Positions 48,001 through 54,725 of a stretch of 64,000 nucleotides of DNA are shown piece by piece. The DNA comes from Prosthecobacter debontii. Lineage in GTDB: Bacteria; Verrucomicrobiota; Verrucomicrobiia; Verrucomicrobiales; Verrucomicrobiaceae. Location of the stretch: assembly GCF_900167535.1 (NCBI RefSeq), contig NZ_FUYE01000003.1:292414-356413 (forward strand), read 5' to 3'. Positions within the stretch are counted from its first letter, which is position 1; the number at the start of each line of letters is the position of its first letter. The notes under the pieces are model-generated. The model saw nothing but the letters and a program-made list of their open reading frames with translations. It was not told the DNA's origin and did no database searches. The translations under genes were made by a program, and so were the position numbers.

Positions 48001-50761
48001 CTTTGGGCAAGGTGGTGTCGTTGTCGTGGATCACCAAAGTGCCACGCGTATTCGCTCCCAAGATGTAGGCGGTGCTCTGACCTAACTCCATCAGCACCGT
48101 TTCAGGACCTTCCTCGGCATTGTCGTCAATCGGCACCACATCCACCGCTAACGAAGCCTCCCCTGCAGGGATGGTGAAAGTGATGAAACCTTGGCTGCCA
48201 GCGACGTAATCGGGGGAGAACTGGTAATCCGCGCCACGCGTCGCTCCGCCCTGCACGGGGTTCATATTCACGATGAGATCCGCACTCAGATCACCCGTGC
48301 GAGTCAGGGTGAAACGCGCGGACACGGCGGCCACATTCTCCGCGGCCTCAGCCACATCCACCGTCAAAGTCACACCGGCAGAAGTGGAAGCATCGAAGTC
48401 CGCTCCGGTGAAGTTGGGCCCCACCGTCACGTTGTTGTTAAACAGCTCCGAAAACGAATAGCCATAGAGCAACGGCGTCATGGAATAGGTGGTGGCGGTC
48501 AGGTTCGGAATCGAATAGTAGCCGTCACTGTCGGTGATCACCCCATTGGCACTGTTGGCCGTGACCACCACATTGGCTAAGCCTTGTCCCCCCTGAGTCA
48601 CCCGGCCTGAGATGATGAAACGACCATTGCCATTGCCGACGATGATCAATTGATGTCGGGTGGCCGTGCCGCCCTTCATGTCGCTGACCGTGCAAGCAAC
48701 GAGATAGGAGCCTGCCGTGGCAAAGGTCCGTGTGATGACCGGCGCATTGGCGTCCACCACCTTGTAGTTGGCATCGCCGAAGTGCTGCCAGGAAAAGGCC
48801 AGTTCGTCTCCATCGGCATCGTTGGCCGTGGCGGTGAAGGTCACCGTAGCATTCACTGGAACCACTTCGGCGGAGGCCGCCAGGCTCAGAGTTGGTGCCT
48901 GGTTCGTGCTGAACTGTCCCAGATTCACCTGCACGTCCACGCTCTTCGGTGTGGTGTCAGTATTGACCGCGACGGTGGTGATGTGAATGCCGCTGTCGGT
49001 ATCGCTAAAGGTGCGCCCGAGGGAAATCGCCGCATCATCTTTTCCAAACGGCGAGCCCGGAGTCGTGTCGATGCGTTGCAGGTTGCCGCCACTGCCGCTG
49101 GGATAGCGCCAGCCTAACAAGAGGCCCTTGTCGGCCCAGGGGCGTGTGGTGCTACCGGTATAGACCTGTCGCAGTTCCCCCCAATAAACGCGCTGAGCAT
49201 CCTTGGTGATGTTCAAGGCATAACGCTTGGTCGGTTCCAGCGTCGGTTGGTCATAAGCATAGAGACGATACAGCCCAGTCTGTGTGATGTCTTCGATGTT
49301 CCCACGCGGCAGCCAGCGGATCTGGCTCTTGGCCTGCGAATTGTAATGCTCGTTAGGCACACCGCCCCCACCCATCACATCATAGACATCTCCATATTCC
49401 TGATTGGTCCCCGCCCCCACCGCACTGGTTCCGGCCGTGTCCCAGAAGTTCGAGTGGCCAAGCCCGAAAGCATGTCCGACTTCATGGGCTGTCAGCGCGG
49501 CTCCATCGCCACGAATCCACACCGTGCTGCCTCCACCAAGGCCACCGTAGGAGCCAGGGCCACCGTTGTGACGCATGACGGTGCAGTCAAAGTTGGTGTA
49601 GTCGTAGCCCAGCTTCTTTGCCTCTTCACGGGCGTGGGCCATGCTGACCCCTTCGCCATCGATGTCACCGCCGTTGGAGGTATCGCGCTGGATATACCAG
49701 TTTTCGGTATGTGGGAGCTTCACCGGAGGTGTGACCGTGGTGAGCAGCGTCAGCCGACCGTAGGAGTTGGTGGCGTAATAGTCACTCACATCCCGCATCA
49801 TTTGGTAGGCCGTGGCCTCCGTGGCGGGCACGGCGCTTTGGTCGGCATAGGTGGTGGGGATGTAGATCACCCGGACCACCCCCATGGAGGGCGTGGGGGC
49901 AGAGGGGAGGATGCCGGTGAAAGCGGTGGGTCCCCCTGTGCTGCCTTCGGCCATGATCAGCGTCTCCCTATACAGCACCACATGGGTGCCATTGCAGAGA
50001 TAGACGACTTCTTCAGCCGTCTCCACGACGGGCGTATCCTCCGGCACGGGCTCTGCCGCTTCTTCGGCTGCCACGGATTCTCTGCCGGAAACTGGGCAGA
50101 CCGCGACGGCAGGCTTTTCTGGGTTTGGCACCTCCCCGGCCTCCAGAACACGCATAGGATCTTCGTTGATCGCGAAGTCCGAATCCAGGGCCACGCCGTT
50201 CAGGGAGGCGCTCGGTGTCCAAGTGAGCTTTTCCGCACGTCGTCCATACACATGGGCCGAGTAGGTCTTGCCGTTTTGCAATTCCGCCACGTGTTTGCTC
50301 ACCGGCTCACCCGCCACGGTGCGCCCTCGATACACGCGCAGCACGCCGGTGTCGTTCACGCGATCCTCCAACTGCGCCAGGATGCTCGCAGGGAGTTTTT
50401 GCCGAACCACCATGGGCACTGCCTGAGCCAGGGCCTCGCGCGGATCATCGCGGATGAGTTGTTTAAACACCGGACGTCGTGCTGCCGCGAGAGCAAGGCC
50501 CTGCTCTTCCAATTGCTCCCGAAGCTGTGCATCCGCCCGCAGATAGCGCCCCGACCAATCCTGGAACTCAGCCACCGCCCCCAAGCGTGACGCAGGAACC
50601 GGCAGGGCCTGCCCTTGCCCACCGTTATTGGAAACCTGTTCAGGTCGGGGTGTTGCGCGAGGTGCCAAAGGCGAATCCCAGGGGGAAAAAGCAATCACTG
50701 CGACCACGGCCAACGCCAGCAGACCCATCCAGCCGAGGAAAGTGCGAGGATTGAAAAACAT
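42017..50761 (-). CDS. Giant exported zinc metalloprotease with PKD, carboxypeptidase-regulatory and Calx-beta modules (2914 aa)
   Basis: An N-terminal hydrophobic helix (GWMGLLALAVVAVIAF) acts as signal or anchor. A propeptide-like region runs to about 280. The peptidase has HEVGHAFGLGHSNFW (HExxHxxGxxH, about residue 428) and a Met-turn in YDVMGGGG, placing it in the metzincin/M6-like group. Then: PKD 620-705, CarboxypepD-regulatory-like 715-790, Calx-beta at about 794, 919, 1029, 1157 and 1270, a Calx-beta at 1389 interrupted by concanavalin-like modules until about 1830, Calx-beta at 1895, 2004 and 2114, PKD 2224-2315, two more such modules to about 2687, an Ig/PKD-like domain, and a C-terminal domain with DRDPDFDGQVNLLEYAFGIRP common in Verrucomicrobia. 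Probably surface-exposed adhesion and proteolysis. Confidence 0.94.
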   Translation of the reverse strand: MFFNPRTFLGWMGLLALAVVAVIAFSPWDSPLAPRATPRPEQVSNNGGQGQALPVPASRLGAVAEFQDWSGRYLRADAQLREQLEEQGLALAAARRPVFKQLIRDDPREALAQAVPMVVRQKLPASILAQLEDRVNDTGVLRVYRGRTVAGEPVSKHVAELQNGKTYSAHVYGRRAEKLTWTPSASLNGVALDSDFAINEDPMRVLEAGEVPNPEKPAVAVCPVSGRESVAAEEAAEPVPEDTPVVETAEEVVYLCNGTHVVLYRETLIMAEGSTGGPTAFTGILPSAPTPSMGVVRVIYIPTTYADQSAVPATEATAYQMMRDVSDYYATNSYGRLTLLTTVTPPVKLPHTENWYIQRDTSNGGDIDGEGVSMAHAREEAKKLGYDYTNFDCTVMRHNGGPGSYGGLGGGSTVWIRGDGAALTAHEVGHAFGLGHSNFWDTAGTSAVGAGTNQEYGDVYDVMGGGGVPNEHYNSQAKSQIRWLPRGNIEDITQTGLYRLYAYDQPTLEPTKRYALNITKDAQRVYWGELRQVYTGSTTRPWADKGLLLGWRYPSGSGGNLQRIDTTPGSPFGKDDAAISLGRTFSDTDSGIHITTVAVNTDTTPKSVDVQVNLGQFSTNQAPTLSLAASAEVVPVNATVTFTATANDADGDELAFSWQHFGDANYKVVDANAPVITRTFATAGSYLVACTVSDMKGGTATRHQLIIVGNGNGRFIISGRVTQGGQGLANVVVTANSANGVITDSDGYYSIPNLTATTYSMTPLLYGYSFSELFNNNVTVGPNFTGADFDASTSAGVTLTVDVAEAAENVAAVSARFTLTRTGDLSADLIVNMNPVQGGATRGADYQFSPDYVAGSQGFITFTIPAGEASLAVDVVPIDDNAEEGPETVLMELGQSTAYILGANTRGTLVIHDNDTTLPKVSLTSVNASTLEGSGEPAVLKLTRSGPVDAALSIPIARSGTASMGPDYALLIPSITIPAGAESTTFQISPVNDNVAEALETVIVKITSGVNHLADPLANAVTVSIVDDDVQIVNVSAGDAQGAEVNLALPDTQADTASFIVTRSGDISKDLTVYYSVSGTHNNGVPATHGVDYDALPGSLVIPAGQTRASVTILPRYDEVGEGTENVLLRLGSGSTLYQVGEASSAVITILDHPGDTPQVDVVQTANAAEPSTNGNFRITARGAGTGTLTVNYTITGTATSGVDFTALSGSTTLTLADGVPVVSNLSVVPLADSLPEEWETVTLTITPSSQYQSFGPTSSATLRILDDEQPTVFVDAQVGTSGNAYTATEGTTSNPTKFWISRDGPQNVAVTVNYTLSGTATNGVDYNTLSGTVVIPSGTQGVDVPVVITNDSAFEGTETIILNLSAGSYAIGNDSAKILITDNETSTQLVSFDSSGSVGSENVGQVSIPVSLTNAATTPTTVDYEIDGGIVGSSRSGMNSTTFVNAPPYWVRAVRDGSSMTSFISFDGTTWRQVAGSVTNNMSTSNYLVALVAGSGTSGQAAAVTFDNVSITNLALGASASASPTHLTIGTTNPGSTSSLSNGTYTFSAGNPGFSSSQSSDNIRTAYFTINGTSPTCTITARVVSMSGGGNSTRAGVMFRESIGASVRYYASLMALDNRFYIYSRNTPGSNNTYHTQFAMLKKPAWVQLQRVGETFTASMSNDGSSWTTVGNSQTVALSSEMLVGLAVSARLDGSVSDATFDNVSLTPAPPGGIRFVKRSIGFVLAEGSYQQNGGTHALSGSGASIGGNVDECEFAAMPISGDFTLIARVTSHDGGTWNAQAGVMARESAHMNGRMFYCGSQLNEGGEFIYRLRPLTDAAGSGLDHDLINGVLHFGIGEQTKNLVFNVIDDTIHEDTEKLNIALRNPYGAQLASANTVFTYTIEDNDAPSSVPYVGFASAASSGVESSVGQQVLVTLSSPAMTAISVGYTMAEGIATNADFVSASGTLQFAAGETVKSIPLTLVNDSLAESDETFSLTLANPTGARLGSLDLHTFTIIDDDKPVITLVATDPLASEADLDPGEFTFYRTGPTDSSLTVYYTVGGTASTNSDRTGVGTSVTFQPGFNYTRRLVTPLQDTANEGPETTILTISVDAAYIVGSPSSATVTIADDDRSTVTLVASDPDASETSGNPGEFTLTRTDPITSSLTVNLTRTGTATNGTDYTSIGSTVTFTANQSSRTIAVVPVDDSITEGREVVTLQLASGSYDIGGEGYDDVSIEDNDSPPVVFISGPTAQGPLIAEGNGIVVTATATDDGFPTALAYAWSCVSGPGQASFETPTALSTAVSFTQPGTYVLRCSVTDTQFTVSDQVTVVVGASLAGATWITQDLGPTTARRGAGLEKDGVFTLQGTGAGYASTNNDTAHVMVRQADGDGSVVVRLTALTGATTPLAGVTMRETLMRGSKRVVLGYLSGTGLQMRTRSTVSTSDTLTASVPGIVPPVWLKLEREAATGNISGSYAPDVGGSPGAWVPVGTASALYTTPRSSLGLTTTSNTSSALATATFEQMTLTPTASGPALMAEESNVSPNMPGTFSESNGTYTIAGSPTGVFYGWQFNGDLMVTAKHASATSGAGSATSGICIRESNDGGARVQVGRIPTSAYSGYFWTSIAGGSNTGVPSFTQATRWVRLIRRGNTITGFHAPDVGGSPGTWAQIGQPQTVIMTTPVMVGFSVNNNSGVGYNTVTFSNLSIVPLNKAPVISMATSATYPFGFNPLDATVTDDGFPLPAQLTTQWSHREGPVAVTFTDANAVDTQAFLGTSGNYRIRLQADDSSVVSFRDWLLQVEGSPFELWQAQHWEGYLNDPDAAEDRDPDFDGQVNLLEYAFGIRPTITDPSPVEFGTTIVGEDEYLCITVPKNPDATDVTFTVQASDDPGEPMRWSSDGLVTEVNTSTQLRVRDHVPLGSQRHRFMRVKVNR

Positions 50762-50854
50762 AAATAAGTTCCCGATTTGCCATCCTAAAACGCAAAAGGA
50801 GGGATCGGCATTGGATCAGATTTTTTTGCATCCTGTAAATGCTAAAGCGCTCCG

Positions 50855-51103
50855 TTGCGGAAAATCGTCCCTCGCCTGTTTCCCTTTCTCAAACCCCAGG
50901 ATGTCTGCTTGGACACCCTCGATGTCTGCCCAAGCATCCTCAACAGCTACCTGCTCACTCTGGATGGTTCCATAGTCACTCTCGGTCGCTATTTACTCAC
51001 TCTCGATCGCTTGCATGCGACCCTGGGTGGCTCGGTGGCCAGACTGGATCGCTGCTTGGCCAAACTCGATGGCTGTTTGGCCCGACTCGATGATCGAGTC
51101 TGA
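50855..51103 (+). CDS. Possible small protein of leucine heptad repeats
   Basis: 82 residues (MRKIVPRLFPFLKPQDVCLD start). From residue 22 every seventh residue is Leu and the unit reads L-D/G-x-x-L/V-x-x (LDGSIVT, LGRYLLT, LDRLHAT, LGGSVAR, LDRCLAK, LDGCLAR), ending LDDRV. The DNA is a diverged 21-bp tandem array (see findings). If translated it would form a short coiled coil or amphipathic helix. There is no signal peptide. The frame one base along is also open, so expression is unproven. It is divergent from the giant protease and convergent to the SDR gene. Confidence 0.4.
   Translation: MRKIVPRLFPFLKPQDVCLDTLDVCPSILNSYLLTLDGSIVTLGRYLLTLDRLHATLGGSVARLDRCLAKLDGCLARLDDRV
50918..51103 (+). 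repeat. Diverged 21-bp minisatellite, about nine units
   Basis: Unit pattern CTSGATSGCTRBWTGGCCMRA (S = C/G). Units begin at 50918, 50939, 50960, 50981, 51002, 51023, 51044, 51065 and 51086 (partial). The last three are the most alike; earlier ones keep the CTC/CTG-GAT start. An additional weak unit may precede 50918. Confidence 0.75.
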
Positions 51104-51201
51104 GACTGAAGCCACCTTTATTGAGAATGACTCACCCCGAATAAGACAAGATGCCATCTTTTGAAGGACTTTGAAGTCTGCAAGGCTGCACCGGGTGCCT
51201 G

Positions 51202-51894
51202 TTACCCCCAGCGATGAATCCGGCTGTCGAGTTGGAAGACCTGTCCGCTGACGTTTTCCAGCGTATGAAGGAAGGCGATGAAACGGGCCGCATCCTCGGC
51301 GGTGTTGAGCCTTCCGAGGGTGTGACGTGATTCCACCTCAGGCCGGTGCTTCGCCAGGAGATCTCGCGTCATTCGGGTATCGAGAAAACCGGGCAGGACG
51401 CAGTTGGCGCGAATATTTCGCGGGCCATACTCGGCGGCCAGACTTTGGGTGAAAGCGATGAGTCCGGCCTTGGCAGCGGCGTAGTTGGCCTGCCCGACAG
51501 GTCCTGAGAGGGCACTGAAGGAACCGATGGTGACAATGTGCCCTTGACGCTGTTTGACCATGAGCTTCAGGGCGGCCTGGGTGGTGAGAAAAGCCCCTTT
51601 CAAATGCACCTGGAGCACCTGCTGAAAGTCTGACTCGGTCATCTTCAGCATGGAGGCATCACTCAACACGCCGGCATTGTGAATCAGCAGATCCAGCCGA
51701 GGCAGAGCCCCCATGACCGCCTGCACCTGGGTCTTGTCCGTGACATCCATCTGTGTGCGAGTGGGCGCATGGACCTGCCAGCCTTGCGATTCCAACTCCA
51801 GACGAATAGCCTGCGCCAGATCACCCCCACCACCCGTGATGAGAGCGGTGGGAGGACAGGGGGCAGTTTTCAGCGGGCAGTTTTCAGTGTTCAC
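51202..51894 (-). CDS. SDR family oxidoreductase (FabG-like)
   Basis: 230 residues from a GTG at 51894; no ATG lies between it and the Rossmann motif. The motif is ALITGGGGDLAQAI, a TGGxGDL variant of the usual TGxxxGxG with Ala in the last Gly position. DLLIHNAGVLSD (NAG), IVTIGSFSAL (catalytic Ser), YAAAKAG (Tyr/Lys) and PGFLDTRMT are standard classical-SDR features. It is a cytosolic NAD(P)-dependent reductase with unknown substrate; 3-oxoacyl-ACP reductase is possible. The first residues are encoded by a short tandem repeat (see findings). It may be the last gene of a unit with the YeiH-like, S41 and pseudokinase genes. Confidence 0.93.
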   Translation of the reverse strand: MNTENCPLKTAPCPPTALITGGGGDLAQAIRLELESQGWQVHAPTRTQMDVTDKTQVQAVMGALPRLDLLIHNAGVLSDASMLKMTESDFQQVLQVHLKGAFLTTQAALKLMVKQRQGHIVTIGSFSALSGPVGQANYAAAKAGLIAFTQSLAAEYGPRNIRANCVLPGFLDTRMTRDLLAKHRPEVESRHTLGRLNTAEDAARFIAFLHTLENVSGQVFQLDSRIHRWG

Positions 51895-51940
51895 TGGGAA
51901 TTGCGCCTACTGAACATTGAATACCGCTCACTGAACACTG
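51861..51940. repeat. Short direct repeats between SDR and YeiH-like genes
   Basis: A 14-bp tandem repeat GGGCAGTTTTCAGC/T at 51861-51874 and 51875-51888, followed by ACTGAACATTG (51909-51919) and ACTGAACACTG (51930-51940), which are reverse-strand relatives of the same TTCAGT core. The repeat supplies the SDR start codon and its first eight or so codons. Confidence 0.7.
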
Positions 51941-51945
51941 GCATT

Positions 51946-53238
51946 TTACTCGCCCATCAGCACGCCGCCGAAGAGCAGCCAAGCGAGGAGGAGTGTCCAG
52001 ACGATGTTGAAAGCCTGCCCGCCCAGGAAAGCGAGGGCGGGGCGGCCCCCACCGAGCTTGAAGAGATCACCCAGACGAGTTTCCAGGCCGATGCAGACGA
52101 AAGCGGCGGTGAACCACAGCTCACGCAATCCCTTGAGGAATCCATTGGCGGCCTTGGCCTCCTCAGGAGACATGGCGAAGGAGAAGGCCAGGGAGGCAGC
52201 GATGAAACCGAGCACAAATTTGGGAAAGCGCTCCCAGATCACCCCCACACTGGGGCGCTCCGTCTGGGTGCCGTCTTTTCCTCCACGCATTGTCCACCAG
52301 ATGGAAATGAAGAAGGCGGCAAACCCGATGAGCACGTTTTGGGAAAGCTTCACGATGGTGCCGGTCTTCGTAGCGGCTTCGCTGATCATTTCGGTAGCCG
52401 CGGCGACAGAACCGCTGGTATCCAGTGTGCCTCCGAGCCAAGCTCCGCCGACGGCGTCATTGAGCCCCATGGTCTTGATGAGCGGAGGCATGAGCACCAT
52501 CATCGGCACGGCACAGAGCAGGACGATGGAGGTGACGTAGGAGAGCTTTTTCCGATCGCCTTGGATGGCGCCACAGGCAGCAATGGCCGCCGAAACCCCG
52601 CAAATGGAAACCGAGGTGGAGAGCATGACGCCGAACTCATCGTCCACCTTCAACCAACGGCAGAGGCGGAAGGTGATATGCCAGACCACAGGGATTACGA
52701 AAGCGGCCTGGATCAGCCCCGGCAGACCAGCTTTCAGCATCTCTTGAAACAGGATGGAGGCCCCGAGCATGACGATACCGACCTTGATGAAAAACTCCGT
52801 GCGCACGGCAGTCATCAGCCACGCAGGCGTGGGCAAGAGATGACTCCAGAGCAGCCCTAGAGCCAGAGCAAAGATCACATACTCAAGGCCCCAAGCCTTC
52901 ACCGTGGATTGGCCGGAAAGGAACTGCGCCACCATGGCAAGAGCAAACACCACCGCTGCACCGCCGATAAAAGGGAGGACCTTCTTGCCCAAAGAAGCGG
53001 CCAAGACGATGGCGGACACTAAAATAAAGACCAAGCCGACGCTGGCCACGGCGGAGAAGTTACTGGCTGTGAAGACCTTGCTGAAGTCAGCACTCGTGGT
53101 CCAGCCGAGTTTCGGAATGGACGGGCTCCAGCCCGAGAGCACGGCGGCGATCAACGGCACGGCGGCGATGACAGCCAGCCAATCTTCATTTTGCCACCAA
53201 GAGGGTTTCGCGGGAGGGGGAGTCGTATCTTCTGCCAT
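51946..53238 (-). CDS. YeiH/UPF0324 family putative sulfate exporter
   Basis: 430 residues with about eleven hydrophobic helices. Family hallmarks: GIVMLGASILFQEM, LSTSVSICGVSAAIAACGAI, GGTLDTSGSVAAATEMI and the final block AFVCIGLETRLGDLFKLGG. YeiH proteins are inner-membrane transporters annotated as putative sulfate exporters, often under CysB-like or sulfur-metabolism control. The cysJI genes lie about 4 kb upstream on the same strand, which is suggestive. The S41 protease stop is 36 nt upstream and the SDR start is 51 nt downstream, so these genes may be co-transcribed. Confidence 0.95.
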   Translation of the reverse strand: MAEDTTPPPAKPSWWQNEDWLAVIAAVPLIAAVLSGWSPSIPKLGWTTSADFSKVFTASNFSAVASVGLVFILVSAIVLAASLGKKVLPFIGGAAVVFALAMVAQFLSGQSTVKAWGLEYVIFALALGLLWSHLLPTPAWLMTAVRTEFFIKVGIVMLGASILFQEMLKAGLPGLIQAAFVIPVVWHITFRLCRWLKVDDEFGVMLSTSVSICGVSAAIAACGAIQGDRKKLSYVTSIVLLCAVPMMVLMPPLIKTMGLNDAVGGAWLGGTLDTSGSVAAATEMISEAATKTGTIVKLSQNVLIGFAAFFISIWWTMRGGKDGTQTERPSVGVIWERFPKFVLGFIAASLAFSFAMSPEEAKAANGFLKGLRELWFTAAFVCIGLETRLGDLFKLGGGRPALAFLGGQAFNIVWTLLLAWLLFGGVLMGE

Positions 53239-53274
53239 GGGAAAGAAGAGATAACGCGCCTCAACCCGGAATCT

Positions 53275-54660
53275 TCAATTCGCATCTTCTTTAAGAGGCA
53301 GGGCGCGCGGAACATCGGGGGGAGCCACTGGCGCAGCTTTGGCCTGAAAGGTGTCAAAAACCAGCACGCCCTTGAGGGCATCAACGGCGCGCTCCAGTTG
53401 CTTATCACCGAGATTGGCAATCTCAATGGCAGCCGCCTCGCCGGTGCCGTGGCTGTTGCGCCATTTGGCCACTTTCATCTCTTCATCGGTGGTCAGCACG
53501 GAGACGATGTTCGGCTCCACACCATGCTCGTGAATGGTGCGGTGGCTCGGCGTGTAATACTTAGCCGTGGTGAGACGCATAGCGGCCCCATTTTTCATGG
53601 GCAGAATGCTCTGCACGGAGCCCTTACCAAAGCTGGTCGTGCCGACCACGATGGCGCGCTTCAAATCCTGGAGCGCTCCGGCGGTAATCTCCGCCGCACT
53701 GGCACTGCCGTGATTGACGAGCACCGCCATGGGATAACGACGGGGCTTTTTGCCATCGCGCACCGGGGTGCGGTAGGGCGGCGGGTTTTGGGAAGCGATG
53801 CGTCCCTCCGTCGTTACCACCACAGTTCCCTCGGGTAAAAACTCGCCACAAACCGCAACCGCGCTATCGAGCAAACCACCGGGGTTATTGCGCAGATCCA
53901 GCACGAAGGCCTGCATGCCCGCTTTTTCCAGCTCATCCAGAGATTCGCTCAGATCTTTAGCAGTGGAATGGGTGTATTGAGAGATGCGAGCGTAACCAAT
54001 TTTATAGTCACCGGCCAGTTTGGGCACCAGAAGCATGGAGTCATGCACCGAGGTTTCCGTCAGAGTCTCGCGGACAATGCTGAATTCCAGGAACTGCTTG
54101 GTGCCAGGACGGCGGACCGTCAGCTTCATGGTTTCGCCTGAACGGCCTTGCAGGAGCTGGATCGCCTCCGCTACGCCCACGCTATCGGTGAGCACCTCGC
54201 CGATGCGCACCATCTGATCCCCGGCCAGCACTCCTGCCCGGGCGGCAGGTCCATCCTCACGAACGGTGATGATGGTCAGGGTGCCTTCGCGCAAAGCGAC
54301 TGTGATGCCCACGCCTTCGGAGGTATCCGCCTGCTCACGCTGCATGTCCTCAAACAAGGAGCGGCCCATGTATTCGCAATGGGGATCGAGCCGACGCAGC
54401 ATGCCCTCCAGAGCCCCTTCCACCAGCTCCTCATAGGTGATCTTGGATTCATCCACGTAGTTTTGGCGGATGGTCTCCATGGCCCGGGTCAGCAGTTCCA
54501 TCTGGCGGTAGGCATCCTCAGGTGGGGGCTTCAGCGCGGGTGGGGTCGCCTTAGACTTAGCGGCCGTTTTGTCGGGTGCTGCACCTGATTCATCCGGCGG
54601 AGCGGCACGCAGACCGTGACCAACGGCCAAACAAAGACTGAGGACCAGAACGAAACGCAT
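53275..54660 (-). CDS. ctpA: S41 family C-terminal processing peptidase
   Basis: 461 residues from the ATG at 54660 (MRFVLVLSLCLAVGHGLRAA, signal peptide). An N-terminal helical region (MELLTRAMETIRQNYVDESK) is followed by a PDZ domain (about 120-205: SEGVGITVALREGTLTIITV, AGVLAGDQMVRIG) and the tail-specific protease core with VLDLRNNPGGLLDSAV, VNHGSASAAEITAGAL (catalytic Ser) and TSFGKGSVQSI (catalytic Lys). These proteases trim exported or membrane proteins from their C-termini. It begins 65 nt downstream of the pseudokinase gene and ends 36 nt before the YeiH-like gene. Confidence 0.96.
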   Translation of the reverse strand: MRFVLVLSLCLAVGHGLRAAPPDESGAAPDKTAAKSKATPPALKPPPEDAYRQMELLTRAMETIRQNYVDESKITYEELVEGALEGMLRRLDPHCEYMGRSLFEDMQREQADTSEGVGITVALREGTLTIITVREDGPAARAGVLAGDQMVRIGEVLTDSVGVAEAIQLLQGRSGETMKLTVRRPGTKQFLEFSIVRETLTETSVHDSMLLVPKLAGDYKIGYARISQYTHSTAKDLSESLDELEKAGMQAFVLDLRNNPGGLLDSAVAVCGEFLPEGTVVVTTEGRIASQNPPPYRTPVRDGKKPRRYPMAVLVNHGSASAAEITAGALQDLKRAIVVGTTSFGKGSVQSILPMKNGAAMRLTTAKYYTPSHRTIHEHGVEPNIVSVLTTDEEMKVAKWRNSHGTGEAAAIEIANLGDKQLERAVDALKGVLVFDTFQAKAAPVAPPDVPRALPLKEDAN

Positions 54661-54725
54661 GGCAAAGAGTGCATCAATCCTGCGGATGCAACAGGAGAAA
54701 AACGCAGTTTCGTATGGGAAACCTA

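Noticed and set aside
50839..51093. Alternative overlapping frame of the heptad-repeat region
   Set aside because: It gives Ser/His/Arg-rich, non-periodic chemistry, whereas the frame from 50855 yields regular Leu heptads.
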